The notes: generated from the sequence alone by a model not told the origin. A DNA stretch of 57,465 bases from GCA-003244245 sp049673305 (GCA_049673305.1 JBATXM010000039.1:1-57465), one strand, 5' to 3'. Counted from the first letter of the stretch, positions 26,587-34,824 are shown. A program made the numbers and translations.

Positions 26587-27852
26587 GTGTGGCCACTGTT
26601 GAGGCGAGGGGTGTGGTGGGCAGTGGAGGTGGTTCTCGTCCCCAGGGGAACGGGCGACCGGGTCCGACTGGGCGGCCGGGGGAGGCTGGTGGTCAGCGGC
26701 GGGCTCGTGGCCACGATCGTCTGTCTGGCTTGGGGAATGTCCTTGCGCCATGGTTGGGCACTCGACCTGCAGGTTTACCAGGCCGGTGGCACGGCGTGGA
26801 CACACGGATTCCCGCTGTACGTGGATCACTTCGTACAGCCGGTTGGTGGACCGGATCTTCCGTTTACGTATCCGCCTCTCGCGGCCGTGATGTTCTCCGT
26901 GTTCTCCGTGCTCTCCCTTCCCTCCGCGATTGCCCTCATGGTCGTGCTCAACTTGGCCGCGCTCATCACGCTCTGTCTGGTAGTCGCGATCAAGCAGTAT
27001 GGATGGGGTGAGTTGGCCTTGGTGGTTGGCCTCGCGGTAGCCGGGGTGAGCGTGCTGCTCGAACCGGTGCGCGAGACGCTTTGGTACGGTCAGGTCAACT
27101 TGATACTTGGGGTGCTCGTGGCCGCTGACTGCCTGCTGCCGAGGACCAAATGGCCGAGGGGCCTGCTGATCGGGCTGGCCGCAGCGATCAAGCTGACCCC
27201 GGCGGTCTTCGTGCTGTTCTTCCTCCCTCGTCGCCAATGGCGTCCGGTACTCACCGCCGCAGGGTCGTTCGTGGGCTTCGGACTGCTGGGATTCGTTCTC
27301 GCCCCCAACGACACCAAGGCGTACTGGTTCGGTGCGCTCCTCGACCCGTCCCGGATTGGCCGGGTGACCTTCGCCAGAAATCAGTCCATCTTAGGTGTGC
27401 TGGACCGGTTGGCGTTGCCCAGAGCAGTGACGACCAGCCTGTGGCTACTGCTGAGCCTGACCATGGTGGCGTTGGCCTGGATCGTGGTGGTCAAGGCCAG
27501 GCGGGCGGGAGAAGAATTGACGGCGCTGCTCGCCGTTGCGGTGGCTGAGCTGTTGGTCTCGCCGATTTCCTGGGGGCATCACTGGGTGTGGATCGCCCCG
27601 GCTCTGCTGCTACTCACATCGCTATCCTGGCGGCGAAGGAAACTGCTGCTGGCGGTCGGACTGCCAGTGCTTGCGGTGTTCGCCATCGGGCCGCCTTGGT
27701 TGCTCTCGTCGGACAACAACCTGGAGTTGCACTGGACGTGGTGGCAGCACCTCATCGGGGACAGCTACGTGCTGATTGGGGTGCTTTTCTTAGTGTTGGC
27801 TGCGTTCTTGAACCCCCGTTGGCCGGCAAGTGGGGAACCGGTAAGCTGCTGA
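26587..27852 (+). CDS. GT87 family polyprenol-linked mannosyltransferase
   Basis: A 421-residue integral membrane protein (DUF2029, GT-C fold) like the alpha-1,2-mannosyltransferases of lipomannan and PIM synthesis. It has ten or more hydrophobic segments. The extracytoplasmic loop LDLQVYQAGGTAWTHGFPLY carries the family acidic residue, followed by FTYPPLAAVMF, WYGQVNLILG, GLAAAIKLTPAVF and NQSILG. SPISWGHHWVW near residue 335 is typical of the family. GTG start at 26587. Single gene; substrate not certain. Confidence 0.87.
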   Translation: MWPLLRRGVWWAVEVVLVPRGTGDRVRLGGRGRLVVSGGLVATIVCLAWGMSLRHGWALDLQVYQAGGTAWTHGFPLYVDHFVQPVGGPDLPFTYPPLAAVMFSVFSVLSLPSAIALMVVLNLAALITLCLVVAIKQYGWGELALVVGLAVAGVSVLLEPVRETLWYGQVNLILGVLVAADCLLPRTKWPRGLLIGLAAAIKLTPAVFVLFFLPRRQWRPVLTAAGSFVGFGLLGFVLAPNDTKAYWFGALLDPSRIGRVTFARNQSILGVLDRLALPRAVTTSLWLLLSLTMVALAWIVVVKARRAGEELTALLAVAVAELLVSPISWGHHWVWIAPALLLLTSLSWRRRKLLLAVGLPVLAVFAIGPPWLLSSDNNLELHWTWWQHLIGDSYVLIGVLFLVLAAFLNPRWPASGEPVSC

Positions 27853-27942
27853 CCAGCGCAGTACGTGCGCGCTGTGCTGAGCAGCAATCTGAACCCAAGA
27901 TGGTTCTGCAGGGGTCGGAAGAGCCCGAACTGGAGGAAGTGC

Positions 27943-28314
27943 GTGCTATCCCTCAAGAAGGTGGCGGTAGGTATTGCCACCATAGCACTGGCGACATTGG
28001 GCGAAGTAGCGCCAGCGAACGCCATGCCCAGTCCTGACGATTACCGTTACTTGGGCTGCAGCCAAGATGGTCTAGCGCAAGTCGATGGACGCGCGGTCTA
28101 CCTGTGGAACTGTAATAACAGTTTTCACGCTCAGATCGCCAACGCGTCACAAGGTGACCTGGTCTATCTGAAAGGGGATGCTGCTGGCAAGACCGCTTAT
28201 GCAACCGTCCCTGGTGGTAGCACCAGTGTTGACACCACATCAGTCGGCCCTGATGGTGGTCCTTGGCACGCGTGTGGCGCAATTAGCAATCGCCCCGATG
28301 AGGTTTGCACGTGA
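27943..28314 (+). CDS. Small secreted protein, 123 aa
   Basis: Starts at GTG 27943, seven bases after a strong GGAGGAA site. An N-terminal signal (LSLKKVAVGIATIALATLG, then EVAPANA) predicts export with cleavage after ANA. The mature part of about 95 residues has four cysteines (GCSQD, WNCNN, HACGA, EVCT), suggesting two disulfides, and a beta-rich pattern. I do not recognise a family. GC content is lower than in the neighbours, which may mean recent acquisition. A 42-base perfect hairpin follows 14 bases after the stop. Confidence 0.7.
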   Translation: MLSLKKVAVGIATIALATLGEVAPANAMPSPDDYRYLGCSQDGLAQVDGRAVYLWNCNNSFHAQIANASQGDLVYLKGDAAGKTAYATVPGGSTSVDTTSVGPDGGPWHACGAISNRPDEVCT

Positions 28315-28328
28315 TCTAATATTCGGAA

Positions 28329-28370
28329 TCCTGTGTAGGTATTACACCTGGGTGTAATACCTACACAGGA
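28329..28370. terminator. Perfect 20-bp stem, 2-nt loop hairpin between convergent genes
   Basis: Left arm 28329-28348 (starts TCCTGTGTAGG, ends TATTACACC), TG loop, right arm 28351-28370, exact complements. It lies between the stops of the secreted protein gene and trpS, where a two-way terminator would be expected. No T tract on either side. Its moderate GC content is unusual for a terminator in this genome. Confidence 0.6.
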
Positions 28371-28414
28371 ACGCATGCGACTTGCTTGTTTGCGCAATGA
28401 ATCACCCGGGGTGG

Positions 28415-29443
28415 TCAGTCGATGCCGATCGCCTTGCGTACCTGGGCCAGCACGGGGACTGCTCGTTTGCGGGCTTTCTCGGCCCCTGCCGCCAGTAGGG
28501 TATCCAGCTCGCTGTCCGGGTCCATCAAGGCGTTGTACCGCTCACGCAGCGGGCTCAGCTGCGTATTGAGCACCTCGAACAGTTGATTTTTCAGCTCTCC
28601 CCAGCCCATGCCTCCCTCGCGTAGCCGCCGTCGCGTTTCGGCGGCGATTTCCGGTGTGGCGAACTGGCCCACAATCTGAAAGATGATGGAGCTGTCCGGG
28701 TCCTTGGGTTCCTCCACTGGCGTGGAATCGGTTGGGATACGGCGTACCAGTTTCTTGAGCTGCGCCTCACTGTGGAACAGGGGAATGGTGTTGTCATAGG
28801 ACTTGCTCATTTTCCGGCCGTCCACGCCGGGCAGGGTGCGCCCGGTTTCGGCGTCAGGTACGACAGCCTGGGGAATCGTGAACGTGAAGCTGTCTCCGTA
28901 GACGTGGTTGAACGATCCGGCGATGTCGGCGGCGATTTCAACGTGCTGCATCTGATCACGCCCGACCGGCACCACGTCAGCTTCCATGATCAGGATGTCC
29001 ACGGCCATCAACACCGGGTAGTTGTACAATCCCATGTTGATCCCAACATCCAAGTCGGTCTTGCCTGACTCCGCATTGCGATCCCGCGCGGCCTTGTAGG
29101 CGTGCGCCCGGTTCATCAGGCCTTTGCTGGTCATGCACGACATGATCCAAGTCAGCTCGAAGATCTCGGGAATGTCCGACTGCCGGTAGAAGACGACACG
29201 GTCTGGGTTGAGGCCCGCCGCGATCCACGTCGCGGCCACCGACCTGGTGTAGTGGCGCAGCAACTGCGGATCACGAACGCTCGTCAGCGCGTGATGGTCC
29301 GCGATAAAGTACAGCGCCTCGTATTCTTGGGCGAGTGCCAGCGCTGGCTTGATAGCGCCAATGTAATTGCCGAGATGTGGCTCGCCGGTCGGCTTGATTC
29401 CGGTCAGCGAGACCTTAGCGGAGGGCGCGGACATCAACCTCAT
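28415..29443 (-). CDS. trpS: Tryptophan--tRNA ligase
   Basis: Class I aminoacyl-tRNA synthetase of 342 residues that charges tRNA-Trp. The HIGH-type motif is PHLGNYIGA near the N-terminus (after SLTGIKPTGE) and the KMSKS loop is GRKMSKSYDN; ALYFIADHHALT and DILIMEADVVPVGRDQMQHV form the Trp/AMP pocket. The GIKPTGEPHLGNYIGAIKPA form differs from the GIQPTG form I associate with most actinobacterial housekeeping TrpS, so it may be a second, acquired copy. ATG at 29443 or 29434; an open extension to 29836 overlaps the DUF397 gene and lacks homology. Confidence 0.92.
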   Translation of the reverse strand: MRLMSAPSAKVSLTGIKPTGEPHLGNYIGAIKPALALAQEYEALYFIADHHALTSVRDPQLLRHYTRSVAATWIAAGLNPDRVVFYRQSDIPEIFELTWIMSCMTSKGLMNRAHAYKAARDRNAESGKTDLDVGINMGLYNYPVLMAVDILIMEADVVPVGRDQMQHVEIAADIAGSFNHVYGDSFTFTIPQAVVPDAETGRTLPGVDGRKMSKSYDNTIPLFHSEAQLKKLVRRIPTDSTPVEEPKDPDSSIIFQIVGQFATPEIAAETRRRLREGGMGWGELKNQLFEVLNTQLSPLRERYNALMDPDSELDTLLAAGAEKARKRAVPVLAQVRKAIGID

Positions 29444-29577
29444 ATCCTCATCTGGGTGGGCACGAGCGATGATCTTACCATCCGGAGTGGCTACCTGAGT
29501 CCGCGGATCCGCCACAGCCCGAGCGGCGACGCCCCGGCGGCCATGTCGACTACCGGGGTCGCCGCTGCTGAGGTTGG

Positions 29578-29781
29578 TCAGCCGAGCGTGCCGGTACGGA
29601 GACTTGCAGTGAACGCGGACCACCCGGTTGCGGTGACGATCAGCGCCGGGCCAGTGGAGTCCTTGGAGTCGCGGACGGCGCGGGCACCGCCGTCGAGGTC
29701 GGTGACCTCCACGCAGTTCATTTGACCATTGCTGCGGCTGCTCTTGCGCCAGATGGCGCTCGACGTGCCGGTTGTGCTCAC
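29578..29781 (-). CDS. DUF397 domain protein
   Basis: A 67-residue protein: IWRKSSRSNGQMNCVEV, then ARAVRDSKDSTGPAL and GWSAFTASLRTG, the full DUF397 consensus. These proteins are encoded next to XRE/DUF5753 regulators in many actinobacteria and form regulator/partner pairs that affect development or secondary metabolism (WhiJ-type). The ATG overlaps the regulator stop by four bases. Confidence 0.93.
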   Translation of the reverse strand: MSTTGTSSAIWRKSSRSNGQMNCVEVTDLDGGARAVRDSKDSTGPALIVTATGWSAFTASLRTGTLG

Positions 29782-30665
29782 TTTTCCAGCTCCCTTGCGA
29801 CTTGAGTGATGAGGTCCTCCGAAGCCCTCTCCTCAAGAGAGGACTCCCAGATGTTGTTGAACGCGATGTCGTACCGGTTGATCTCGTGGGGCTTGTCCAG
29901 GTACAGCGCTCCGGTCAAGCCCTCGACGTACACCGTGGGTGGCTCAGTCTCCTGGCCATTGCCATTGAACGGGAACCGCAGGATCACGAATGGCCCCGAC
30001 ATGATGCCGTGGTGCAGTCCGGCGCTGAAGGGCATCACCCGGAGTGACACTGTGGGCAGCCCACCGAGTTCTCGCAGCCGTTCCAGCTGGCGCACCATCA
30101 CTTTCTCGCCCCCCACCGGGCGGCGCAGGATAGCCTCGTTGAGCACCACCTGAAGCACCGGCGTGTCAGTGACCCGGGTGAGCAGCGCTTGACGCGCAAT
30201 GCGGACGTGCACCCGCCGCTCGATCTCGGCGTCGTCCACGCCGGGGTTGTCCGCCTGGATCACCGTGCGCGCGTAGTCCTCGGTTTGGAACAGCCCGGGC
30301 ACCAGCTCGGACTCGTACCAGGCGAAGCGGGACGCAGCCTCCTCCAGGCCGACGTAGACATTGAAGACTTCCGGGATGACGTCGCCGTAGGAGTGCCACC
30401 AGCCGCGCGCCTTGGTCTCCTTGGCCAACCCCATCAGCGCCTCGGTGACGTCAGGCGGCGCACCATAGATCCGGCACATCGTCTCCACGTCAAGGCTGCG
30501 CATCGGCATCTGCCCGGTCTCGATCCGCCAGACCTTGGCCTCGGACCACTCGAACCGCGTCGCCGCCGCCCGCACCGGGAGCCGGGCCTGGTTGCGCAAG
30601 TCGCGCAGGTACCGGCCGAGCTGCCTGCGCGGCACCGTCGATCCCGTCGTGGTGCCCTCGGTCAT
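29778..30665 (-). CDS. XRE family regulator with DUF5753 domain
   Basis: A 295-residue DNA-binding protein. A helix-turn-helix occupies about 14-70 (LGRYLRDLRNQARLPVRAA, then SEAKVWRIETGQMPM), followed by a DUF5753 ligand/partner domain (about 100-285) with ESELVPGLFQTEDYARTVI and VLNEAILRRPVGG. First gene of a coupled pair with DUF397. It faces two very small ORFs across a 264-base region, which are candidate targets or partners. Confidence 0.93.
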   Translation of the reverse strand: MTEGTTTGSTVPRRQLGRYLRDLRNQARLPVRAAATRFEWSEAKVWRIETGQMPMRSLDVETMCRIYGAPPDVTEALMGLAKETKARGWWHSYGDVIPEVFNVYVGLEEAASRFAWYESELVPGLFQTEDYARTVIQADNPGVDDAEIERRVHVRIARQALLTRVTDTPVLQVVLNEAILRRPVGGEKVMVRQLERLRELGGLPTVSLRVMPFSAGLHHGIMSGPFVILRFPFNGNGQETEPPTVYVEGLTGALYLDKPHEINRYDIAFNNIWESSLEERASEDLITQVARELEK

Positions 30666-30929
30666 CGTCCACCTCGTCTCATTCTGCAGGAATCATACAC
30701 CCGATATGAAAGCATTGTTGAACTCTTCTCGTAGTGAAAGTAACAGAACAGTAGCGTCGCCGAGAAAACACGTTCCAAGACTTGCATTGGGGACTCTTGT
30801 AGTGATTGACTCTGCGCAGCCCTGACACACCGCTCACCCACCCCTTGTCAGGGTCATGGCCGGACCGGCGACGACCCGATGCTGGAGTCGCCGGTCTGGC
30901 CATTCCACGACAACGAAAAGGAAAACACG

Positions 30930-31019
30930 ATGTGCGCACGATCTCGCCCGATCAAGACTTATCGCCACGTCCTCACCGACCGGGATCTCGATAACCGCAA
31001 TCGAACCGTGATCTTGTGA
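30930..31019 (+). CDS. Predicted 29-aa small protein
   Basis: ORF beginning MCARSRPIKTYRHVLTDRDL and ending NRNRTVIL. An AAGGA site lies 8 bases before the ATG. It is basic and polar, with no signal or membrane segment. It precedes a second small ORF by 12 bases on the same strand. The pair is divergent from the XRE/DUF397 module. I do not recognise it; support comes only from the ribosome site, the pairing and the hairpin after the second ORF. Confidence 0.45.
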   Translation: MCARSRPIKTYRHVLTDRDLDNRNRTVIL

Positions 31020-31031
31020 CGGGAGGCTGAC

Positions 31032-31163
31032 ATGGTCAAAGGTCAGGTAATAGTGCACATCGTGGTCACGCTGGATGCCACCCTGGATACCGCCGTGATC
31101 CTGACTTTTCAGCAGGCGATTGAGTTGGCGGACGCGCTCAGGGCGGCCGCTGGCGTTCGCTGA
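31032..31163 (+). CDS. Predicted 43-aa small protein
   Basis: Begins MVKGQVIVHIVVTLDATLDT and continues AVILTFQQAIELADALRAAA. Two short beta strands followed by an amphipathic helix of the LTxxQAxxLADALRAAA type common in small actinobacterial regulators and phage proteins. A strong GGGAGG site lies before the ATG, and a ten-base hairpin spans the stop codon. These make a real short transcript likely. Function unknown. Confidence 0.55.
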   Translation: MVKGQVIVHIVVTLDATLDTAVILTFQQAIELADALRAAAGVR

Positions 31164-31180
31164 GCCGAGGTCAGCGAACG
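31154..31180 (+). terminator. Hairpin at stop codon of small ORF
   Basis: Ten-base arms CGTTCGCTGA and TCAGCGAACG, exact complements, with a 7-base loop. The stop codon of the 43-aa ORF lies inside the left arm. It separates the small ORFs from the CDF gene and looks like a terminator, though without a T tract. Confidence 0.5.
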
Positions 31181-31251
31181 ACACCCGAACAGATTCGAGT
31201 TTGGCGCGGACCATCCTGGGGAAATCGTTGTCCACAGATTAAGGTGGGATC

Positions 31252-32385
31252 GTGCGGAGGCGCCGTGGTAGCGATGAGCGTCCGGCTGACGCGCCATCAC
31301 GCTCACTGGCGACGGTGAACCGAACCGGGAGAACCGCGCGGACCACACCACCGCACCGCGCGGAAACCGCAGAACAAGGCTCCGGCGGCGTGGAGAGCAC
31401 GCGTACCGTCATCGTCGCGCTCGCGGTCAACGCGTTGATCGCGGTGATGAAGGCGGTCGCCGGAGCGCTCACTGGATCGGCCGCGATGCTGGCCGAAGCC
31501 GCGCACTCGGTGGCCGACATGTCCACCGAGGCCCTGCTGCTGGCTGCGCTGCGGCAATCCGAGCGACCGGCCGACCGGCGCCACCCGTTCGGTTACGGCA
31601 AGGTGCGGTTCTTCTGGTCGCTCATCGCCGCTGTATCGATCTTTGTGACCGGTGCGATGTTCGCGGTGTACGAAGGGGTGCGCACGATCTTCGGTAGAGG
31701 CGAGGAGCAGACCCTTGTGTGGGTGGCTTTTCTCGTGCTGGTGCTGTCCTTCGTGCTGGAGAGCGCGTCCTGGATCCAGGCGATGCGCCAGATCCGCCGC
31801 GAGTGCGACGATACGGGTCAGACGCTGCTCGAGTACCTGCGCACCAGCGACGATCCTACTGTCAAGACCGTTTTCTTCGAGGACACCGCAGCGCTGCTCG
31901 GCCTGCTCATCGCCTTCGGCGGTGTCGGGTTGCACCTGCTGACCGGCGCGGCCCTGTGGGATGGGCTGGCCTCGCTGCTGATCGGGGTGCTCCTCGCGGC
32001 GGTGGCCTACCTGCTCGGTCGCACGAACATGCGGTTGCTCATCGGAGCGCAGGCCGACGAGCGTCTGGTCCGCGCGGTGCACGCTCGGCTGAGTGCCACA
32101 CCCGAGGTAGGGCAGGTGGTTGATCTGCTCACCATGCTCATGGGCACCGACAAGGTACTGCTGTGTGCGCGAGTGGATTTTGATGACGCACTGTCCGCCG
32201 CTGAGTTGGAACGCGCGTGCGTGCGCATCGACGACGAGCTCCGCCAGGAGTTCCCTGACCTCGACGAGATCTTTATCGAGCCGGTACCCCGGACCGATCC
32301 CGCGCTGCGGGCCCGAGTAACCAACAGGTACGGTACGACGCTGGACAACCTTCGCCAGGACACGGCCACCCCGCCCGTCCCCTGA
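31252..32385 (+). CDS. Cation diffusion facilitator (CDF) metal transporter
   Basis: A 377-residue metal/proton antiporter. Six membrane segments lie between about residues 48 and 265. The site residues are in LAEAAHSVADMSTEA (TM2, His and Asp) and VFFEDTAALLGLL plus WDGLASLLIG (TM5/6). RHPFGYGKVRFFWSLIAAV is the conserved loop. This TM2/TM5 combination resembles the ZnT9-like branch. A cytoplasmic C-terminal domain (about 275-355) follows. GTG start with AAGGTGG upstream. It may share a transcript with the next transporter, which starts 10 bases after its stop. Confidence 0.9.
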   Translation: MRRRRGSDERPADAPSRSLATVNRTGRTARTTPPHRAETAEQGSGGVESTRTVIVALAVNALIAVMKAVAGALTGSAAMLAEAAHSVADMSTEALLLAALRQSERPADRRHPFGYGKVRFFWSLIAAVSIFVTGAMFAVYEGVRTIFGRGEEQTLVWVAFLVLVLSFVLESASWIQAMRQIRRECDDTGQTLLEYLRTSDDPTVKTVFFEDTAALLGLLIAFGGVGLHLLTGAALWDGLASLLIGVLLAAVAYLLGRTNMRLLIGAQADERLVRAVHARLSATPEVGQVVDLLTMLMGTDKVLLCARVDFDDALSAAELERACVRIDDELRQEFPDLDEIFIEPVPRTDPALRARVTNRYGTTLDNLRQDTATPPVP

Positions 32386-32395
32386 AAGCGGCGTC

Positions 32396-33535
32396 ATGAC
32401 CGTCACCCGTCCCTCCGGCATGGCCCGCCTCCGGCGCAACGGCAACATGCGAGGGAAATCTCGGCGTGGCGAGCTGCGCTCCGCTATCCCGCACAGCCTC
32501 GTGCTTGCCGCCGCGTGGTCGTGGCGGTTGCTGCTGGTGGGGGCTGCGGCGTATGCCGCCGTGCGGGTGCTCGCCCTGCTGTCGCTGGTGGTGATCCCAC
32601 TGCTGGCGGCATTGCTGCTGGCAGCGTTGCTGCGGCCGGTCGCCGAGTTGCTGCACCGCCGCCTGCCAGGACCGCTGTCCGCGCTCCTGACGCTGGTTCT
32701 CGCCATCGTCGTCCTAGTTGGTCTGGGATATCTGATCGGTGCGCGATTCACCCAGCAGTTGCCGTCCCTGATCCAACAGCTGGTCGGCACTGTCCAGCAG
32801 CTCCGGACGGAGCTGGGTGGCAGAGGCCTGGCTCGACTCCAGATCGACCAGATCGGGGCGTCCGTGGTCGATTGGTTGCAGCGCAACCGCAGCGAGGCCG
32901 TCGGCTATCTGACTACCGGAGCCGGCTATTTTGTCGAATTTTTCACTCTCACCATTCTTACGCTGTTCATCACCTTCTTCCTGCTCTATGACGGTGAACG
33001 GATCTGGCGCTGGCTGATCAGCCCGTTACCGCCGCGCCAGGCGCGCCCAGTGGACCAGGCTGGACGGGCCGCCTGGACCACCATCACCGGTTACGTGCGT
33101 GGTACCGCAGTCATCGCCACCATTCACGGCATCGTGATGGGTTTCGCGCTGTACCTGTTGGGCGTGCCGTTGGCGCTCCCGTTGGCCGTGTTGATCTTCC
33201 TGGGAAGCTTCATTCCGTTCATCGGTGCGCTGGTCGCTGGTGGGCTCGCCGTCCTGATCACCTTTGGCACCCAGGGATGGGTGACCGCACTGATCCTGCT
33301 CGGAATTCTGATCGTCGAAAGCCAGCTCGAAGTCCACCTGCTCCAACCCGTGATCGTCGGCCGTTACGTGCGGCTGCACCCACTGGCGATCGGGCTCGCC
33401 TTCGCCGTGGGCACCGTGCTCGCGGGAATCGTCGGAGCGATCATCGCGGTGCCCACCGCCGCCGTCGTCCACCAGGCATGGCCAGCGCTCCGCAGTCCGA
33501 ACCACAATCGCCGGCGCTGGATGCCGCGTGGGTGA
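32396..33535 (+). CDS. AI-2E family permease
   Basis: A 379-residue membrane protein of the AI-2E (PerM/TqsA) family. Hydrophobic N-terminal hairpin, amphipathic middle region (about 120-185), then FITFFLLYDGERIWRWLISPLPP and the conserved C-terminal ALPLAVLIFLGSFIPFIGALVAG and HLLQPVIVGRYVRLHPLA. Several members transport Na+/Li+ against protons or export small signals. Here it overlaps mnhE (TGATG), so a role in ion balance is the more likely reading. Confidence 0.88.
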   Translation: MTVTRPSGMARLRRNGNMRGKSRRGELRSAIPHSLVLAAAWSWRLLLVGAAAYAAVRVLALLSLVVIPLLAALLLAALLRPVAELLHRRLPGPLSALLTLVLAIVVLVGLGYLIGARFTQQLPSLIQQLVGTVQQLRTELGGRGLARLQIDQIGASVVDWLQRNRSEAVGYLTTGAGYFVEFFTLTILTLFITFFLLYDGERIWRWLISPLPPRQARPVDQAGRAAWTTITGYVRGTAVIATIHGIVMGFALYLLGVPLALPLAVLIFLGSFIPFIGALVAGGLAVLITFGTQGWVTALILLGILIVESQLEVHLLQPVIVGRYVRLHPLAIGLAFAVGTVLAGIVGAIIAVPTAAVVHQAWPALRSPNHNRRRWMPRG

Positions 33536-34047
33536 TGGCGTGGTTTGATCGTGGCGTGGGCCGATGTCGGGGATCCTGGTTAGTCGAGGCGGCGGTGTGG
33601 TGGGTGCTGCTGTTCGCCGGGTATCTGATGTTGGTGTCACCGCGCTCTGGCGGAGAGTTCGTGTTGGGAGCGTTACTGAGCGTTGTCGCGGGTGGCGCTG
33701 CGGTGCTGGCGCGGTGCATGAGCGGCTCGTCGTTCGTGGTACCCCAGGGCTGGGCGAGCACGCTGCTCCGGCTCCCGGCAGCGGTGCTGGCTGACACGTG
33801 GTTGCTGGCCCGGCTGGTGTGGCCGGAGGTGTGTCGGCGCGGTACACCGAAGGGCGAACTGCGGTCCTTGACGTTGACGGAGCAACCGGACGAGATCCGC
33901 GAGGAGAGCTGGCAGGCGGTCGCCGGGTTGATCCTGAGCCTGAGCCCGGGCAGCTTTGTGGTGGAGAGCAGCTCTCATCCACCGGCGCTGCTGGTGCATG
34001 CCCTCCGCGCAGGGCCCGGTGCGGTGGAAAAGTCGGTGCACCGGTGA
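33535..34047 (+). CDS. mnhE: Mrp-type antiporter subunit MnhE
   Basis: A 170-residue subunit with two or three membrane segments at the N-terminus and a soluble tail ending LSLSPGSFVVESSSHPPALL, typical of MnhE (LTPGT-like motif). The ATG at 33535 overlaps the previous stop (TGATG), which fixes the start; longer in-frame ATGs lie inside the permease gene. First of seven coupled antiporter genes. Confidence 0.88.
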   Translation: MAWFDRGVGRCRGSWLVEAAVWWVLLFAGYLMLVSPRSGGEFVLGALLSVVAGGAAVLARCMSGSSFVVPQGWASTLLRLPAAVLADTWLLARLVWPEVCRRGTPKGELRSLTLTEQPDEIREESWQAVAGLILSLSPGSFVVESSSHPPALLVHALRAGPGAVEKSVHR

Positions 34048-34295
34048 ACCGGTGGTTGGTGGGTGCGGCGGTGTTGCTGGTGGTGGGGATGCTGCCGGCG
34101 GTGGCGGTAGCCGGTCGAGGACCCATCCTGGACCGGCTGTCCGGTCTGGCGATGGCTGGTGTGGTCACCACGCTGGAGATGCTGCTGCTGGCTGCGGGAT
34201 ATCAGCGCAGTTCCTACGTGGACGTTGGCCTGGTATTGGCTGCGTTGTCGTTGATCGGGTCGCTCGTGTTCGCTCGCCTGGTGGTGCGGCAGTGA
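34044..34295 (+). CDS. mnhF: Mrp-type antiporter subunit MnhF
   Basis: An 83-residue protein with three membrane segments. RGPILDRLSGLAMAGVVTTL matches the conserved DR motif of MnhF (GPTxxDRxxA). The GTG start overlaps the mnhE stop, and the end overlaps mnhG. A small subunit needed for assembly of the antiporter. Confidence 0.88.
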   Translation: MNRWLVGAAVLLVVGMLPAVAVAGRGPILDRLSGLAMAGVVTTLEMLLLAAGYQRSSYVDVGLVLAALSLIGSLVFARLVVRQ

Positions 34296-34591
34296 ACCTG
34301 GTGGAGATCGTGCTGCTTGCCGCGGGGATCGCTGGGGTGGCCTTGGGCTGTCTGGGCCTTCTGGTGGCACGCGAGGCCTTCCTCCGGCTGCACTTTTTGG
34401 GTCCGGCCTCCTCCGTGGGCGCACCGCTGGTCATCGCGGCACTGGTAGTGCGGGAAGGGCTGAGCTCCTCGGCGGTCAAGCTGGTCCTGATCGGAGTGCT
34501 GCTGATCGGCAGCGGGGCGGTCACGGTGGCCGCTTTCGGTCGGGCCGCCGCGCAACGTGCAGGTCTGGTCGAGACGGATTCGCCGGTATGA
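34292..34591 (+). CDS. mnhG: Mrp-type antiporter subunit MnhG
   Basis: A 99-residue protein with three membrane segments. REAFLRLHFLGPASSVGAPL is the MnhG signature (RLHxxxxxxTxG). Coupled by four-base overlaps to mnhF before and the MbhD gene after. Confidence 0.9.
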   Translation: MNLVEIVLLAAGIAGVALGCLGLLVAREAFLRLHFLGPASSVGAPLVIAALVVREGLSSSAVKLVLIGVLLIGSGAVTVAAFGRAAAQRAGLVETDSPV

Positions 34592-34824
34592 TGCTGTTGA
34601 TCTTCTTGGCGCTAGGGCTGGTCACGGTCGCCGGCACGGTAGTCGTCCTGACCCGGGATCCGGCCCGGCAGGCGGTCATCCTGTCGGTGTTCGGGCTGAC
34701 ACTGGCGATTCTCTTCGTCACCGTGCAGGCGCCGGACGTGGCACTGTCTCAGCTGGCGATCGGAACCGCGGTGGTGCCATTGATGATCATGCTGACGATT
34801 CAGAAGCTGAGCGGGCGGCAGTGA
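34588..34824 (+). CDS. MbhD-like subunit (DUF4040), part of MnhA split off
   Basis: A 78-residue protein with three membrane segments. RQAVILSVFGLTLAILFVTV then QAPDVALSQLAIGTAVVPLM is the MbhD/DUF4040 pattern; in ordinary Mrp operons this piece is part of the MnhA C-terminus. Coupled at both ends by overlap. The start may be 34588 or the adjacent ATG at 34591. Confidence 0.85.
   Translation: MMLLIFLALGLVTVAGTVVVLTRDPARQAVILSVFGLTLAILFVTVQAPDVALSQLAIGTAVVPLMIMLTIQKLSGRQ

Noticed and set aside
26449..27237. 262-residue minus-strand frame opposite the GT87 gene
   Set aside because: Low-complexity shadow; the plus strand has clear membrane-protein structure.
29444..29836. N-terminal extension of TrpS
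   Set aside because: Lies opposite no homology and across the DUF397 gene; TrpS homology starts at about 29434.
31303..32886. 527-residue minus-strand frame
   Set aside because: Shadow of the CDF and AI-2E genes; composition dominated by Arg, Gln and His.
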